Assembly: GCA_038496445.1 (NCBI GenBank) | Contig: JALMLS010000208.1 | Coordinates: 1-64,000, forward strand | DNA: 64,000 bases | Source of the DNA: Trichosphaerium sp. ATCC 40318 | Lineage: Eukaryota; Discosea; Flabellinia; Trichosidae | Direction of reading: 5' to 3' | Part shown: positions 9,333 through 20,755 of the stretch, in pieces | Layout: every line of letters begins with the position of its first letter | Position numbering within the stretch: position 1 is the stretch's first letter | Made by a program: the position numbers and the translations under genes | The notes under the pieces: model-generated | Told to the model about the DNA's origin: nothing | Seen by the model: only the letters and a program-made list of their open reading frames with translations | The model's database searches: none

Positions 9333-12300
9333 ATGACAAGTCAGATAGAGACAAGTGAGAATATGACCTCTAACGAGGACATATACCCAGTCACAGGTGC
9401 TCAAGAACGTAGTTGCAACGTTTCGAACATCACTAACCCTCGAAGAGGCAAATATAGTTTCCAAACGCTCAATTTAGTAACTACAAATCTAAATGGAGGA
9501 TGGAAAGCTAACTCTGAAAGGCTATACACAGAGGCTACCAAACGTGATGTTCACATCATAGCGGTGCAAGAACCTCTTGTCAAACACAATGTCCTATACC
9601 AAAACACACACTACCATCTCAAGAAAGAATATACCATGTACTTTGCGCTCCTCACCAGAGAAGAGAGAGTCGCTAAAGCCCTCACTAACAAAAACAATAA
9701 ACTTCGTAGCAACAAACTCTCCAAAGAGCAACTCAATACGCTAATACAAAACAAAATTGACAGCGATTATGACACCAAAGCATCTGAAGGAGTAATCACT
9801 CTCATCAGAAAAGACATAAACAGGCTCGTCACGCACGTGGAGTACGATCAACATAAAAAGTACATCATCACAGAAATAGCTTATAAAAAGAAAATCTTCA
9901 TTATTGTCAACATATACGCACCCTGTGCATACAGAAAAAACGCAGAATTCATGTCCAGAGTAAAGCAAGCTGTACTAACAAGAAAAAATTCCAACAAAGG
10001 GAAAAAGCATGAAATCATTATACTAGGAGACTTTAATGCGCTCATAAACCCCAAAGACTTCTGGAAACTTGAAAATGCCACCACAATCTTACCACCCAAA
10101 ACGAGCGAAAGCTTAAACAATCTCATCAACACCCACAAACTAACATCAGCATTTCACTCTGTACATTCCAAAACAGTATTTACAAGATACGGTACAGAAA
10201 AAAGTGACAATGCCATGTACAAAACCAAATCGCACATAGACCTTGTACTCATCAAAGCAGCACGTACAAAACTTATCAACAAAATATACGTGGACCTAGA
10301 CACTACAATCTCCAGTGACCACAGGCCTGTATACCTAGAATACATATGGGACACTGCCCAAAAGTACACCGAACCACCGCTTCAACCCAAACCATGCATA
10401 CGCAAGCACACCACTAGTGAGGCCAACAAGGCTTTTGAAGATTTTGACATCACCACTAAATCTAACAACCTACTCATGACCTTCCTAAACAACGCTAATG
10501 AGGACCCTACTAAACTTGTAGAACAATTACAAGAAGACGTGTATGCCCATGCAGCCAAAAAACTTGGCACTAGAAAGAGAGGCAAGAAACACCTTCTATA
10601 CAGTACCAAACTCAACAATGTACGCACCACGCGCAAACAACTACTTAGACACAGAAATAAGTTAAGCAAATACGACAAACGTACCATACCAAACAAACTC
10701 AAAAAACAGGTAAAAGTCTCACTCAAAAGAGCAAACAAAATCACACCCTCCATAAACAAATACGACGCACACATCACATGCGAAGAAACTAGACAACAAG
10801 TGAAAAAAGCCATCATTTTACTAAGTAAAATACAAGATAACACAGCGTCCGAGCTTGTAGCCAAAAAGATTAAAACCAGAATAAACGATCTCATTGATAA
10901 ATATAGTAATGAGCCCAAAAAATTCTTTGACAACCTGCTACACAGGAAAAAAGTACAAACAGCGTCTCCGCTCACGCACCCTACCACCAAACAGGTTATC
11001 CTCAACCCCAAAGAGAAACTAGAAGTCTTCAAAGAGACATGGAAAGAAATCTTGCAAAAATCTAAACCACCGCCAAACATCACACCATACTGGTTACAAC
11101 AACCAGTCAATATCACTAAAAACATGAAAGACGAACCAATCACCTTTGAAGAATACATGTCAGCAGTAAACAACGCAAAAACTAAAAAACAACCAGGCGA
11201 AGACAGACTCACCACCGAAATAATACAAGCAATGGACGAAAAGTACCACAGCATACTTTGGAAAGTATGCCAAAGATGTTTTACGCTGGGAGTTATCCCA
11301 GAAGCATGGAGAACATCCCACCTATATCTAATACACAAACAAGGATCGCCAAACACCGACCCAACCAACTACAGACCTATAGCACTGCTATCAATACAAC
11401 ATAAAATATATACCAGAATCTTGTACGAACGACTCATGAAGTACTTCGAAGATAATAACATCTTCTCCCCTTTACAAAATGGTTTCAGACGAAACAAATC
11501 CACAATCACACAAATCTCCAATCTAATCAACATCTTCGAAGACAACAAACAACACGGAGGACAACTCCACGCCCTCTTTGTAGACATCAAAAAAGCGTTT
11601 GACTCCGTGGAACACTGGAGCATAGAACAAACACTCAAGTACTATAAAGTACCAAACACCTTTGTCCAAGCCATCAAAGGCACCTACTCTAAAGGACTGG
11701 CTGCAATACTTAATCAGGACGGTCTTTCCACTGACTTCAAAATAAAAAATGGAGTCAGACAAGGCGACATCCTGTCACCGCTACTATTCATTATCATACT
11801 TAACCCAATACTGGAATACATTAAAAGCTTAAATATAGGCTATACCTTCCATAACAATAAAAAAATCAACATACCTATGCTAGCATACTGTGATGACCTC
11901 GCACTACTCACCCGAGCCAAAAACAAGTTGTCTATAATGATGACACATCTCAATACATTCTTCGAATACAACCGCATGAAGGTTAACACCAAAAAAACCA
12001 AGTACATGAACTCGCTCAAAGATGGATTACCCATCAGCTACCTCAACACCATGACAAACACCCAGGTCACACTAGACAACGTAGGAAAAGAAGCATCATA
12101 TAAGTACCTAGGTGTAAAAATAAACATGCAATTGAACTGGGCAACAGACGAAAAGTCAGCACTAGCTGCCGTAAAACGCAGACTTACCCTAATCAAGAAA
12201 CGCTACATCCCCCTTGTGTCTCATACAGACATTATAAACAAAGTCATTGTGCCTGCCTTTCAATACCACACAAACTTCTACCTCGTAACAAACGCCACTC

Positions 12301-14252
12301 TAATTAAGATGAGGAGGCTCATTGCCAGTAACATATTCCATTCCATTCCCATGTCAGCTCACTCCAAACATGCCCAACTATGGGTACCAAAAAACCTAGG
12401 TGGCTTCGGGATAATAGAGCCCAAGATGGCTAACCAGATGAGCTTCATCTCCACCATGCACAACTTCAATCTCAATGCGCCTAGTAAAGACTTGGCCAAA
12501 AAAACTACTGTACAAAGGTTGAAAGACAACATATACCTCAATAAGATGGGTAGACACAACCTTAACAAATACCCACACAGCATCGCACTGATAGCCACAC
12601 ATGACATAAACGATGACAGACTCACCACCTATGTCAAACTTCTTAACGAAATAGAACTTGAGGCAATTAACCCAAACAACTCCAATAAATACATACATGA
12701 CAACCTCACTACAGAGGAAGCACAAACATTAAGAATTCTAGGCATCACCAGAATCCACAAATGGACAGATGTCACAGAAAACCAATTCATGAACTACAAA
12801 AAGCTATGCAAAGCGACAAAGATCAAACACAAACTTAACAATTACAGGAAAATATGCAAAATACTATGTTACCCCCGCACCAGGTGCGTCAAAAAGCACT
12901 TCGGAACACCCACGTACAATGCCAGTAAAATCTCCTACCTCAACACTTTCGAGGATGAACACATCAGCAAAAGCCAAAACAATACTATCATGGTATGGAC
13001 AGATGGATCCAAAACACACTACTCCGAAGGAGCAGGATACGGCGTCTACTACGGCCCAGACGACGAAAACAACCACTACGCCAGAACAATATCAGGCGAT
13101 ACAGTGGACGTTGCAGAACTAGAAGCAGCACTCTACGCTATCAAGAACTCAGCACCCGATACCAACATAACACTTTTCACAGACTCGACATACGTCATAC
13201 ACTCGGCCACAAAATGGGCAGATCTAAAACACTCCATTAAAGCTAAAGCGCCCAATGCAGCCCTCATAACAGAACTTAATGAAGCCATCCAAAACAAAAA
13301 CAATAACGGTGCAATGGTCACCATGCACAAAGTACCTAGTCACGTGCCACAAAAAATTAAAGCTATAAAAACCGACAATACCAAATACCCCAACATGATC
13401 AAAGAAATCAGAAAACTTCAAAAGCAATTTGGACAAGACATCAAGTGGATCTTAGAAGGGAATGAAGGAGCGGACCAACTTGCCAAAGACAGTCTTAACC
13501 TCCCATCTGAAACCACACACATGCGACAGGAAGGAGCAGGCACCTACGCATTGTATAACAAACAAAACGAACTCATTGAAGGCAACATCAGAAAGATAAT
13601 CAAAACAAAAGGAGAAGCCAAACATGTCAAAGAATGGATTAAAAGAGAACCTCACCTACAGGCAGTAGACATGGAAATATCCAACGCATGGGGACTATCA
13701 GATCAAATCAAAAACGACAAGGAAATAAAATTCCAACACAAACTTCGCAACAACAAACTATGCTGCAGTAGCAGACAACACAAACAACTCAATAGCACGA
13801 GCACACCAGAACAAAAAGTCAAGTATGCTACACCCACATGCAAACTATGCGGTCATGCAGTCGAAGACGCAGAGCACGTCATCGGCAAATGCCCAGCAAC
13901 AGCGGCACTCAGGAAGAAGCACCACACAAATATTAGGAAAAAATTCTTCAAGGCTTTCCCACGTGCAAAGTATGGAACAGCAAGCAGAAACAAATTCAAA
14001 ATATACTCAAAAAGAATGCGCCTAGGTGCATATATCGCCAAAAGCACAGTCAACAAATGCGTAGAACTAGGATACGCGGACTGGTATGTCAAGGAAAAAC
14101 TAATCAGAATTCAACGCAAAGCAATCTTAGGATTGCAAGCCATATATGCTGAAAGATGCAGGCTACACCAAATATGGTGGGAAAATCACAAGAAAACACT
14201 TAACAACACAGAGCAAAATGATCAAACAGACGTGGTCGGACACGTCACTTAA
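9333..14252 (+). CDS. LINE-1 ORF2: endonuclease / reverse transcriptase / RNase H
   Basis: Intact 1639-residue frame from the ATG at 9333. APE endonuclease (about residues 45-340): TTNLNGGW, VQEPLV, VNIYAPC, ILGDFNAL, HIDLVLI and SSDHRPV carry the catalytic Asn, Glu, Asp and His positions. Reverse transcriptase (about 600-870): YRPIALLS, QNGFRRNKST, LFVDIKKAFDSV, GVRQGDILSPLLF and the active site YCDD, where YADD is more usual. RNase H (about 1210-1390): VWTDGSKTH, VAELEAALYAI, LFTDSTYVI and NEGADQLAK give the D-E-D-D set. A C-terminal knuckle CKLCGHAVEDAEHVIGKC is C-x2-C-x7-H-x4-C if the second histidine is counted. The product nicks the target and primes reverse transcription in the nucleus. 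The start overlaps the unspliced ORF1 frame by 26 nt. Confidence 0.92.
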   Translation: MTSQIETSENMTSNEDIYPVTGAQERSCNVSNITNPRRGKYSFQTLNLVTTNLNGGWKANSERLYTEATKRDVHIIAVQEPLVKHNVLYQNTHYHLKKEYTMYFALLTREERVAKALTNKNNKLRSNKLSKEQLNTLIQNKIDSDYDTKASEGVITLIRKDINRLVTHVEYDQHKKYIITEIAYKKKIFIIVNIYAPCAYRKNAEFMSRVKQAVLTRKNSNKGKKHEIIILGDFNALINPKDFWKLENATTILPPKTSESLNNLINTHKLTSAFHSVHSKTVFTRYGTEKSDNAMYKTKSHIDLVLIKAARTKLINKIYVDLDTTISSDHRPVYLEYIWDTAQKYTEPPLQPKPCIRKHTTSEANKAFEDFDITTKSNNLLMTFLNNANEDPTKLVEQLQEDVYAHAAKKLGTRKRGKKHLLYSTKLNNVRTTRKQLLRHRNKLSKYDKRTIPNKLKKQVKVSLKRANKITPSINKYDAHITCEETRQQVKKAIILLSKIQDNTASELVAKKIKTRINDLIDKYSNEPKKFFDNLLHRKKVQTASPLTHPTTKQVILNPKEKLEVFKETWKEILQKSKPPPNITPYWLQQPVNITKNMKDEPITFEEYMSAVNNAKTKKQPGEDRLTTEIIQAMDEKYHSILWKVCQRCFTLGVIPEAWRTSHLYLIHKQGSPNTDPTNYRPIALLSIQHKIYTRILYERLMKYFEDNNIFSPLQNGFRRNKSTITQISNLINIFEDNKQHGGQLHALFVDIKKAFDSVEHWSIEQTLKYYKVPNTFVQAIKGTYSKGLAAILNQDGLSTDFKIKNGVRQGDILSPLLFIIILNPILEYIKSLNIGYTFHNNKKINIPMLAYCDDLALLTRAKNKLSIMMTHLNTFFEYNRMKVNTKKTKYMNSLKDGLPISYLNTMTNTQVTLDNVGKEASYKYLGVKINMQLNWATDEKSALAAVKRRLTLIKKRYIPLVSHTDIINKVIVPAFQYHTNFYLVTNATLIKMRRLIASNIFHSIPMSAHSKHAQLWVPKNLGGFGIIEPKMANQMSFISTMHNFNLNAPSKDLAKKTTVQRLKDNIYLNKMGRHNLNKYPHSIALIATHDINDDRLTTYVKLLNEIELEAINPNNSNKYIHDNLTTEEAQTLRILGITRIHKWTDVTENQFMNYKKLCKATKIKHKLNNYRKICKILCYPRTRCVKKHFGTPTYNASKISYLNTFEDEHISKSQNNTIMVWTDGSKTHYSEGAGYGVYYGPDDENNHYARTISGDTVDVAELEAALYAIKNSAPDTNITLFTDSTYVIHSATKWADLKHSIKAKAPNAALITELNEAIQNKNNNGAMVTMHKVPSHVPQKIKAIKTDNTKYPNMIKEIRKLQKQFGQDIKWILEGNEGADQLAKDSLNLPSETTHMRQEGAGTYALYNKQNELIEGNIRKIIKTKGEAKHVKEWIKREPHLQAVDMEISNAWGLSDQIKNDKEIKFQHKLRNNKLCCSSRQHKQLNSTSTPEQKVKYATPTCKLCGHAVEDAEHVIGKCPATAALRKKHHTNIRKKFFKAFPRAKYGTASRNKFKIYSKRMRLGAYIAKSTVNKCVELGYADWYVKEKLIRIQRKAILGLQAIYAERCRLHQIWWENHKKTLNNTEQNDQTDVVGHVT

Positions 14253-14313
14253 ATTACAAACACTGGTCAGCTGGATGTATATGTACCAGACTGACAAGTG
14301 GTTAGACAAGGAG

Positions 14314-14348
14314 CCAGGCCCACGGGCCTGGAGGCAACTCACGTTGCC
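14314..14348 (+). repeat. LINE-1 3' UTR double hairpin
   Basis: CCAGGCCC-ac-GGGCCTGG (14314-14331) is followed immediately by GGCAAC-tcac-GTTGCC (14333-14348). Both stems are perfect and lie between the ORF2 stop and the tail. In stringent-type LINEs a 3' hairpin is the reverse transcriptase recognition site, the likely role here. Confidence 0.65.
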
Positions 14349-14470
14349 TGCTTTAAGCCAGACTCCTAATGGAGCTCCTTGAACAAGACCTGAAGGACTT
14401 GACCACGATAATAGAATAGAATAGAAACATGGCAAGCATGTCAAAAAAGACAAAAATAAACTAAGAAACT

Positions 14471-14889
14471 GATTTAAATCATTCTCAAGTGTTCAACGCA
14501 CTTCCTCAAGAGCTTATTGTACATATTTGTGATAAAGTAGAAGCCATAGAAGATTTTAGTTCATTATCAGCGACGTGCTGCTTGTAAGTGCATAAATTAA
14601 TCAATATCTCTGTGTCTAAGCACTAACTTTGCCCAGGCTCGCTTCAATTTGTTCTTCAGAACAGCTACCGTTTTATCGATGTTTTTATGCTCGAAACTGG
14701 TTCTTAGATCCCTATGAACTGCGCTTACAATTCCCCGACGCGTCACCCAGTGATTGGCTCAGTATGTATAAAAAACGACAAAGCGAAGAAAAATCTATGT
14801 TTGCACGTGTCAAGCGCGGAAACCTTGAAAAATCATGTGATAGTTTTTACAACTCTTCCTTTCAACTTACCACTTTGGTACGTACATAG
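14471..14889 (+). CDS. F-box protein exons, 5' end missing next to LINE-1
   Basis: Exon 1 (to 14583) reads FNALPQELIVHICDKVEA, then FSSLSATCC, a clear F-box. A 53-nt GTAAGT-CAG intron (14584-14636) joins it in frame to ASICSSEQLPFYRCFYARN and a charged helix. The frame stops at a TAG within GTACGTACATAG. No ATG lies in frame between exon 1 and an upstream stop at about 14455, only tens of bases from the LINE-1 tail, so the element has probably displaced the true first exon or 5' UTR. It may be an independent broken F-box gene, or the first exons of the next gene if another splice exists near 14880. Confidence 0.5.
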
Positions 14890-14895
14890 AGTACC

Positions 14896-17224
14896 ATGAT
14901 ACTTTGTAATAATCATATTCAAAAGCGACCACAGTGTTATATTGACAATGACACTGATGCAATAGTATCAAATATTGTACTGAGTATTCTTTCGTACCGT
15001 GTTAGTACTGGTCAGATTTTATCACCTGATGACTATGATTTCATTTTTTGGTATATCTATATCTTTTCAAGGGGTACTGGGCAGTTTTATGTGTTGGAAA
15101 GAATTATAAAAGAGCCTAAAACGGTGAGTACAGAGAACTATTGTTTACTTTTTCTTCTTTCTGGCTTTTCTTCACAGGCTCATTAAGGGGCCACGTGTTG
15201 TGTCTTCACTGTTTTTTACAATTGGGAATCTGACATAATTTTAGAGGCTGTGTCACTTTATCCCACAGATTGTCTGTTCTAGCAAAGAAGTATTCTACAA
15301 ACAATGTGTTTGTGCACCTAAAGTTCTAGAAGCATTGATAAAAAGACTAAAAAATTCAAAAGCTGAAGGGTTAGACGATGACTATGCTTATTGTTGTGAA
15401 CTACTATCAGAGTTGTATCCAAAATCATGTAAGAACATTTTGTTGTTGGAAACTTTGAAATGACTTTTGTGACTGCTTCGTGCTTGTCACAGACTATCTT
15501 AAACAACTCAATGGCTTTAAAAACGTTTGTACTAATCAACTGTTACAGCTTTAGATTCTGCAGCATACGACAATCTTGGTTTATGTGAACTCTCTGAGGA
15601 ATTGATAGAAGATCCAAATCTGAAACGTGATTTTATAATGCCGTTTAATGCTGTGAAACTTGGTCACCCTTATCACTGTAGTCCTGACTTTGTATCTAAA
15701 ATTATTACCCACATGAATCAACTAGCTGGTATAGTCAGGGATAGCACATTAACTTATTACTATGGCATTGTAACAGATGTCATGACAGCGTTTATTGTAA
15801 CTTCATCATACTTTATTGGTCATTTTTTTAATAGTCTTGATGATGAAAAAGAGGAAGATATGAAAACACATAGACGTCTATCTGTTGAAGTATTGGATGT
15901 ATTGATTTTCTTTATAAATCGTGAACTAGAAGAATGTCACATTGTTGATGCTTTAGCAAAAGCAGCATGTACGATACACGTTTTTCTTTTCTTGAAGCAT
16001 TTTTCTTACAACTATTCCTTGTTTATTTTTAAAGAATTTAAACTACACTCTTGTTTCAATTTTCTTCTTTGATTTTTCGTGTTTAGGGACTGCAAGTGAT
16101 ATGATGAATACAAGGAATACTTGGAAACTTATCATAGATATGATGCCTAGATATAGAGATGCTGATGATTTACATTGCAGTCTTTGTCAAGTCCTAAATG
16201 AACCATCAGAAAGAAGTTGTTTAGTAGAGCCATCTTGGATTCATGACTCAGTACTTCGTGGAAAGGTATTAGATGAGATTATCAATTGTCCCCCAAAAAG
16301 TCAAAAGGTTCTACTTAAGAGTGTATCAAATTATATGTGTACGACACCTGAAATGCGACAAGATGTTCTTCAAGTATGTTGAAACTTTTTTTTTCCACGC
16401 CGTTTCTAGTGCATTCAATTCAATCTCGCTGATGGTTTTTAGCGTACAGATGTTTTCAAAATAATCATAGACAAAGCACTTGGTGGTATTCTAGACTGTG
16501 TTGCAAAATGAATCTCACATTCTGTAGATACTTGTGATGACTACGTTCCTATGACTGCTTTGGCGAATATGGCAATCGAGAAAGAATGTACGCCTTGTTT
16601 TTTTTTCAGCTATCATGTGTTTGTTAGTTTGACTTTGCTTTAGTTGCGTATATGGTTTCTCCATATGTAGATAAACTAACAGAGTTTCTTTCTAATGACA
16701 AGTCTAACAAACCTGCTCTGCAGGCACTATGTATGGCACTCGCAATAATGTCACAGCACAGTACAAACAATGATTTGAAATTGATGATTAACATAGCTTT
16801 TTAGAGCCTTTATCTTCAGAACTGTCATCACAAATTAAACGTATTGCGCTAGACATAAAACACACTGAGAAAAAGCCGGTAGAATAGAGTCATTGAAAGT
16901 TAAAGTTGCATTAACTTTATTTTTAGTGTACTTTGGCAATCTTTTTGCAGGACCATCCGATTTTGAAGCTTTCTTTGATCTTTCAGATAGATCAGCTATT
17001 CTATGTGGGTTAGTATTGATGGCACAGATACCAATGATACTTGATCGAGAATGGGTAGTGATTATGCCACGGGTAGGTGTCAAGCCTTATAACTGATTGA
17101 TGCTAACAAAAAAATTGTAATTAAGATGAAACAGTTTTTATCAAGAGTAAGTGACACACAAGATGATGACATTAGCGATCTTGTACCTAAAATACGCCAA
17201 AGAATATCTATGTATAATGTGTAG
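14896..17224 (+). CDS. multi-exon ARM/HEAT-like helical repeat protein
   Basis: ATG at 14896. Exons that read well: 14896-15122; about 15270-15430 (VCSSKEVFYKQCVCAPKVLE); 15551-15969 (SLDSAAYDNLGLCELSEEL and following, long helices); 16088-16375 (TASDMMNTRNTWKLIIDMM); 16443-16510; about 16529-16586; about 16644-16887; and probably 16950-17071 plus 17125-17224 ending MYNV-stop. Introns are 40-110 nt, GT-AG. The amphipathic-helix pattern (DVLIFFINRELEE, YMVSPYVDKLTEFLS) suggests ARM or HEAT repeats. I do not recognise a specific family. The exact ends and the joining of the last exons are uncertain, and the stop after 16887 may be the true end. Confidence 0.5.
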
Positions 17225-17998
17225 ATGTTGTATGAAAACCAATGTCATTCAATCCGTAATACAAGCAAAAAAAAGTTGGTGCTAAAACAAGCGACCAAAT
17301 TATATCATGAATGATATAAATAACAAAGATGACAGGAACAAGCAGTAAATCAGATTTCTTGAATTAACCTTAGATTATTAGCCAGAATATGTGTAAGTAT
17401 GTCTATTTGATACTACTAAGCTATTGCAAAGTGAAGTTACATTACACTTGAACAGGTAAATCTTTGATGAAGTAAAAAAAAATACATGTTGAGACATACA
17501 ATCTGCGCAACGAATTGGTACTAGACTTTTAGATCTAGATTTTTCTGACTTTCCTACAGATAACCAACAAATTTCACAAGGTGTATAAGGTGATAATTTT
17601 GTATTTATATAATTGTTTGATCTATTAATACACTTAAAGATAATACACTTCAATATAGCAAGCGATGGGCACTGCAATTTGTGTTTCAGTGAAATACTGT
17701 ATTACCAAAAAATGTAAACATTGGCGATTATAGACTTGATGATAATGTGTTGACTATTCCCTTTCTACCACATCTTACCAGAACATACTAGTTTTATACA
17801 GCAGTTTTTCAGACTGCGAAAAGCTTGACCAAGTGCACACATGGTCAAACAAATTTTACTACCTGTAATTTTTTTGGTTACTACCTGTAATGAGGTAAAG
17901 AACATAGTAAAAAAAAGTGACTAACTTAACCTTTCTCTCAGACTTTCTATTAATAACTTTTCTTTCACGTAATAGTTATTTACACATAAATTCTACAA
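17225..17998. other. intergenic, no gene seen
   Basis: AT-rich spacer. The minus-strand frame 17378-17677 shows no family features. Confidence 0.45.
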
Positions 17999-20537
17999 AT
18001 GGCAGAACCGCAATCAGCTATCGATCAAGTCGATACAAAGTTAAATCCAGACGCGAAAAACGAAAAACTAGCCAGTGCGTTAACAACTGGTATACTAGGT
18101 TTTACACAAACCGCTGAAACAAATAAATTAACATACGAGTGTTTTTAGAAACCAAAAATGAAACTAAGAGCCAAAAAGAATCGCTCTCTCTCTCACGTGT
18201 ACTAAACGCAATCATTGAGTATTGTACAGTCAAAGAACTAGCCACGTTGACGTTATGCTCCAATCCCATCAGACAGATATCTTTTCGTGCTTTTTTATTG
18301 AGTGTAAAGCAAATACAGTATCCAGAACTCACCTCGAAGCAAATTTTGCACAAATGGTGGATGACAATTGGTCTTCACAAACTAGCGCAAACGGTAGGTA
18401 TAACTTACGCGGGAACAAGTTTTGAAAACTACGGTTTTGTCACGTGTTATCGAATTATTGGAAGGTGAGTGTTTTTTCAAAAGCACGTTGTTAAAACCTT
18501 ATCTCTAGATTGTTATTCGAATCCCAAACTATCCTCAATAGCAACGAGAATTCCGGTGGTGACATAGTCAATTATGAATCGATGAAGCAAGCCGTTGCTA
18601 AGATAAAAGCCGAAAGCTGTTACAAGTGTCCGAGGTGCAGAAATGTACCTTGTACTTTAAATAACTTGATGATAGTGATAATGTTGACACTTTTTGCAAT
18701 GCCTACGATGATTCAGAAGCAGCAACCAAACGCATACCTTCAGATTACGTCTTAGCAGATACCACGAAACCTATAGAGTCAAAGGTATGAATATTTGACA
18801 ACGTAATACTGAAACCTACAGGCAAATGTAGCTCCATGTTTTCGCCCAGTGGCTCTATTGCATGCCTGTAACGAGTTAGGATATCATGTAACTTTGAAGG
18901 CACTCATGAAAGTCGACAAACACTTAAGTGATGTATTGTTATCCGCATTTTCGATGGCTAAGCTAATAGCAGAAACAAATAGTTCAAATGTTGTAACTAA
19001 GGACAACCTTCGGTTTATTTTAGAGTCTATTCATGGATTGAAACCGAATTTCATTAGCATATATAAACGAGAGCTTCCATCACTAGAGGAGGATGTAATA
19101 GAGTATCAATGACAGTTCATTATTGCTTGCTAATTTGGCATTTGTTTTAGGGTAGATTTGGATAGTATTGAGACTAGGACATTACCCTGCATAGAACGAG
19201 ATGGCACTCTAGCTCTTTGTGATGTAACTTTTGTTGTGATTGATAAGGATAAACCGCTCTATCAAGTCAAATCTTCCAAATATGTGGTTTGCGCAAATAA
19301 TAGGCATGACAACTTATGGTTCTCTAGCTTATGTAATGCCAGATACTTTTTAAGTCAGTTCACTGGTGGTTTCAAAGAGCAAGATGTTGTGCAATATGTA
19401 CTTGTGGAAGGCGAGACATCTGAATCTGCATTTCAGCTGTTGAATATAATGACAAGTGTGAACAACAAAGATGAGATACTGCAGCTAAAGGATCCAAAAT
19501 TTTCTTATGATATTCTCAAAGGTATTGTTGTGAAGCTTGGAAAGGTATGTATCATAATTGCCCAATTTCCACGTTAAAATTGCTGTGTAGATATTGGCTG
19601 AAGATCTTCAGTACACTTTTTTTATGTCTGTTCTTCTTCAATCCAATAGTTGCACGGATACATTTGATGTGTTAAAGCTCGCAAGTGGATTATTAAGACA
19701 GCTCAGTCGAGAAGACTGCGTTGTTCTATATTCTAAGTTTAGCAAAGCGTTTCAAAACAGAGGAACTTACTTCGTTGCCAACCTTTGCAAAAAGCAAAAA
19801 ATACACATTCCTCAACACCTTCTTGAGCTATTTGTTGACAACAAGTTTGATAACAACCTCTCCAAAGTAGATTTATGGATGATCGCAAGTACGAAAGGTT
19901 AAACTAGTATCATGTTGAAAGAAATAGGAATGGGGTCTTATGATACAATTGCAACAGAGCTAGAGACGCAGTTGTCACCTACTTTCGCATCATATCTTTA
20001 TGTTTTGAAGGACACTCCTGAAAAGCTGTGGTGGCACAACTTGGTGGGTAGTTTTATCACAGCTAAACAATTGAATGAAGGTGCGCCAAAATATCAACAA
20101 ATATGTACAAGTGGAACACCTTTCAGGTACGGTTTTCTCACACCAAATTTACACATGTACAAGCCTCAAAGTAACATGAAATAGAAGGAATAGCGAGCTG
20201 TTTTGTGTACGTCTCAAAAAGATTTGCACAATAATCTTTATTGTAGGAGGGTTCCCATGGTACGAAATTGCTTTTAGAATAGTTTTTTAACTTTTAGTCA
20301 AGGAGAGTTTTTAGGCAAGAGGATGTAACAAAAGTTTCTCTTATTTCCGTTGCTGCATATATTGTACACATGGATTATTCAATAGCTATCAAATGTGATG
20401 GAAAGCTTGTCACAAAAAAGCTGTGTGTCGAACAGGTTAACGGCACTTGCGTTGTACAGACAAGTGTACCTACTAGAAAAGGCAAAACTGTTATGTTGAG
20501 GATAATTGACAGTGCTTGTAAACCCCTTTCTGATTAA
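17999..20537 (+). CDS. multi-exon protein of unknown family
   Basis: ATG at 17999 (MAEPQSAIDQVDTKL). Exon 1 joins best through a GTATAC donor near 18080 and a TTTTTAG acceptor at 18148 to ETKNETKSQKESLSLSRVLN and an F-box-like helix pair (LNAIIEYCTVKELATLTLC). Further exons: 18510-18785 with a Cys motif (CYKCPRCRNVPC); 18823-19112; 19152-19543; 19591-19902; 19912-20125; and about 20330-20537 ending CKPLSD-stop. The body is helical, with stretches such as LLKLASGLLRQLSRED, and the last exon is beta-like. The layout (F-box-like start, helical body) resembles the 14.5-17.2 kb region, so the two may be distant relatives. No function can be assigned. Confidence 0.45.
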
Positions 20538-20755
20538 AGTAGCTATTGTCTCTAGCGTAGATCTACCTTTATCAATGGCTTAACTTCATTACAACGAAAG
20601 TAAATAAGGTCACTTGTTTTCTGCTACTATTGTATTTCGAAACTCAATATGCTTTTGTAGTGACAACTAATACGTACTTAACTTTGGTGGTTAAGTTGTA
20701 ATAGACAGCACTCAGTCTAAATATAGCGAGTTTTACTAAACGTGTACAAAAGCAA

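Larger units (their letters stand above)
6567..14428 (+). mobile_element. LINE-1: APE-type non-LTR retrotransposon with RNase H
   Basis: Plus-strand element with a long 5' region, ORF1 (7514-9000), ORF2 (9333-14252) and a 3' UTR with two hairpins, ending in a short (ATAGA)n-like tail at about 14409-14428. An AP-endonuclease, a reverse transcriptase, an RNase H and a C-terminal zinc knuckle on one polypeptide place it with the I/LOA/Tad-like group of LINEs. ORF2 is intact, so it may be young. The left border is tentative: AACATGGC occurs at about 6568 and again just after the tail at about 14428, a possible 8 bp target duplication. Base use of the sense strand (A- and C-rich, few Gs) differs from the neighbours. 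Confidence 0.8.

Noticed and set aside
10382-11368. Long minus-strand ORF of 328 residues
   Set aside because: It lies opposite the endonuclease-RT part of LINE-1 ORF2 and has a shadow composition rich in Leu, Ser, Phe and Cys.
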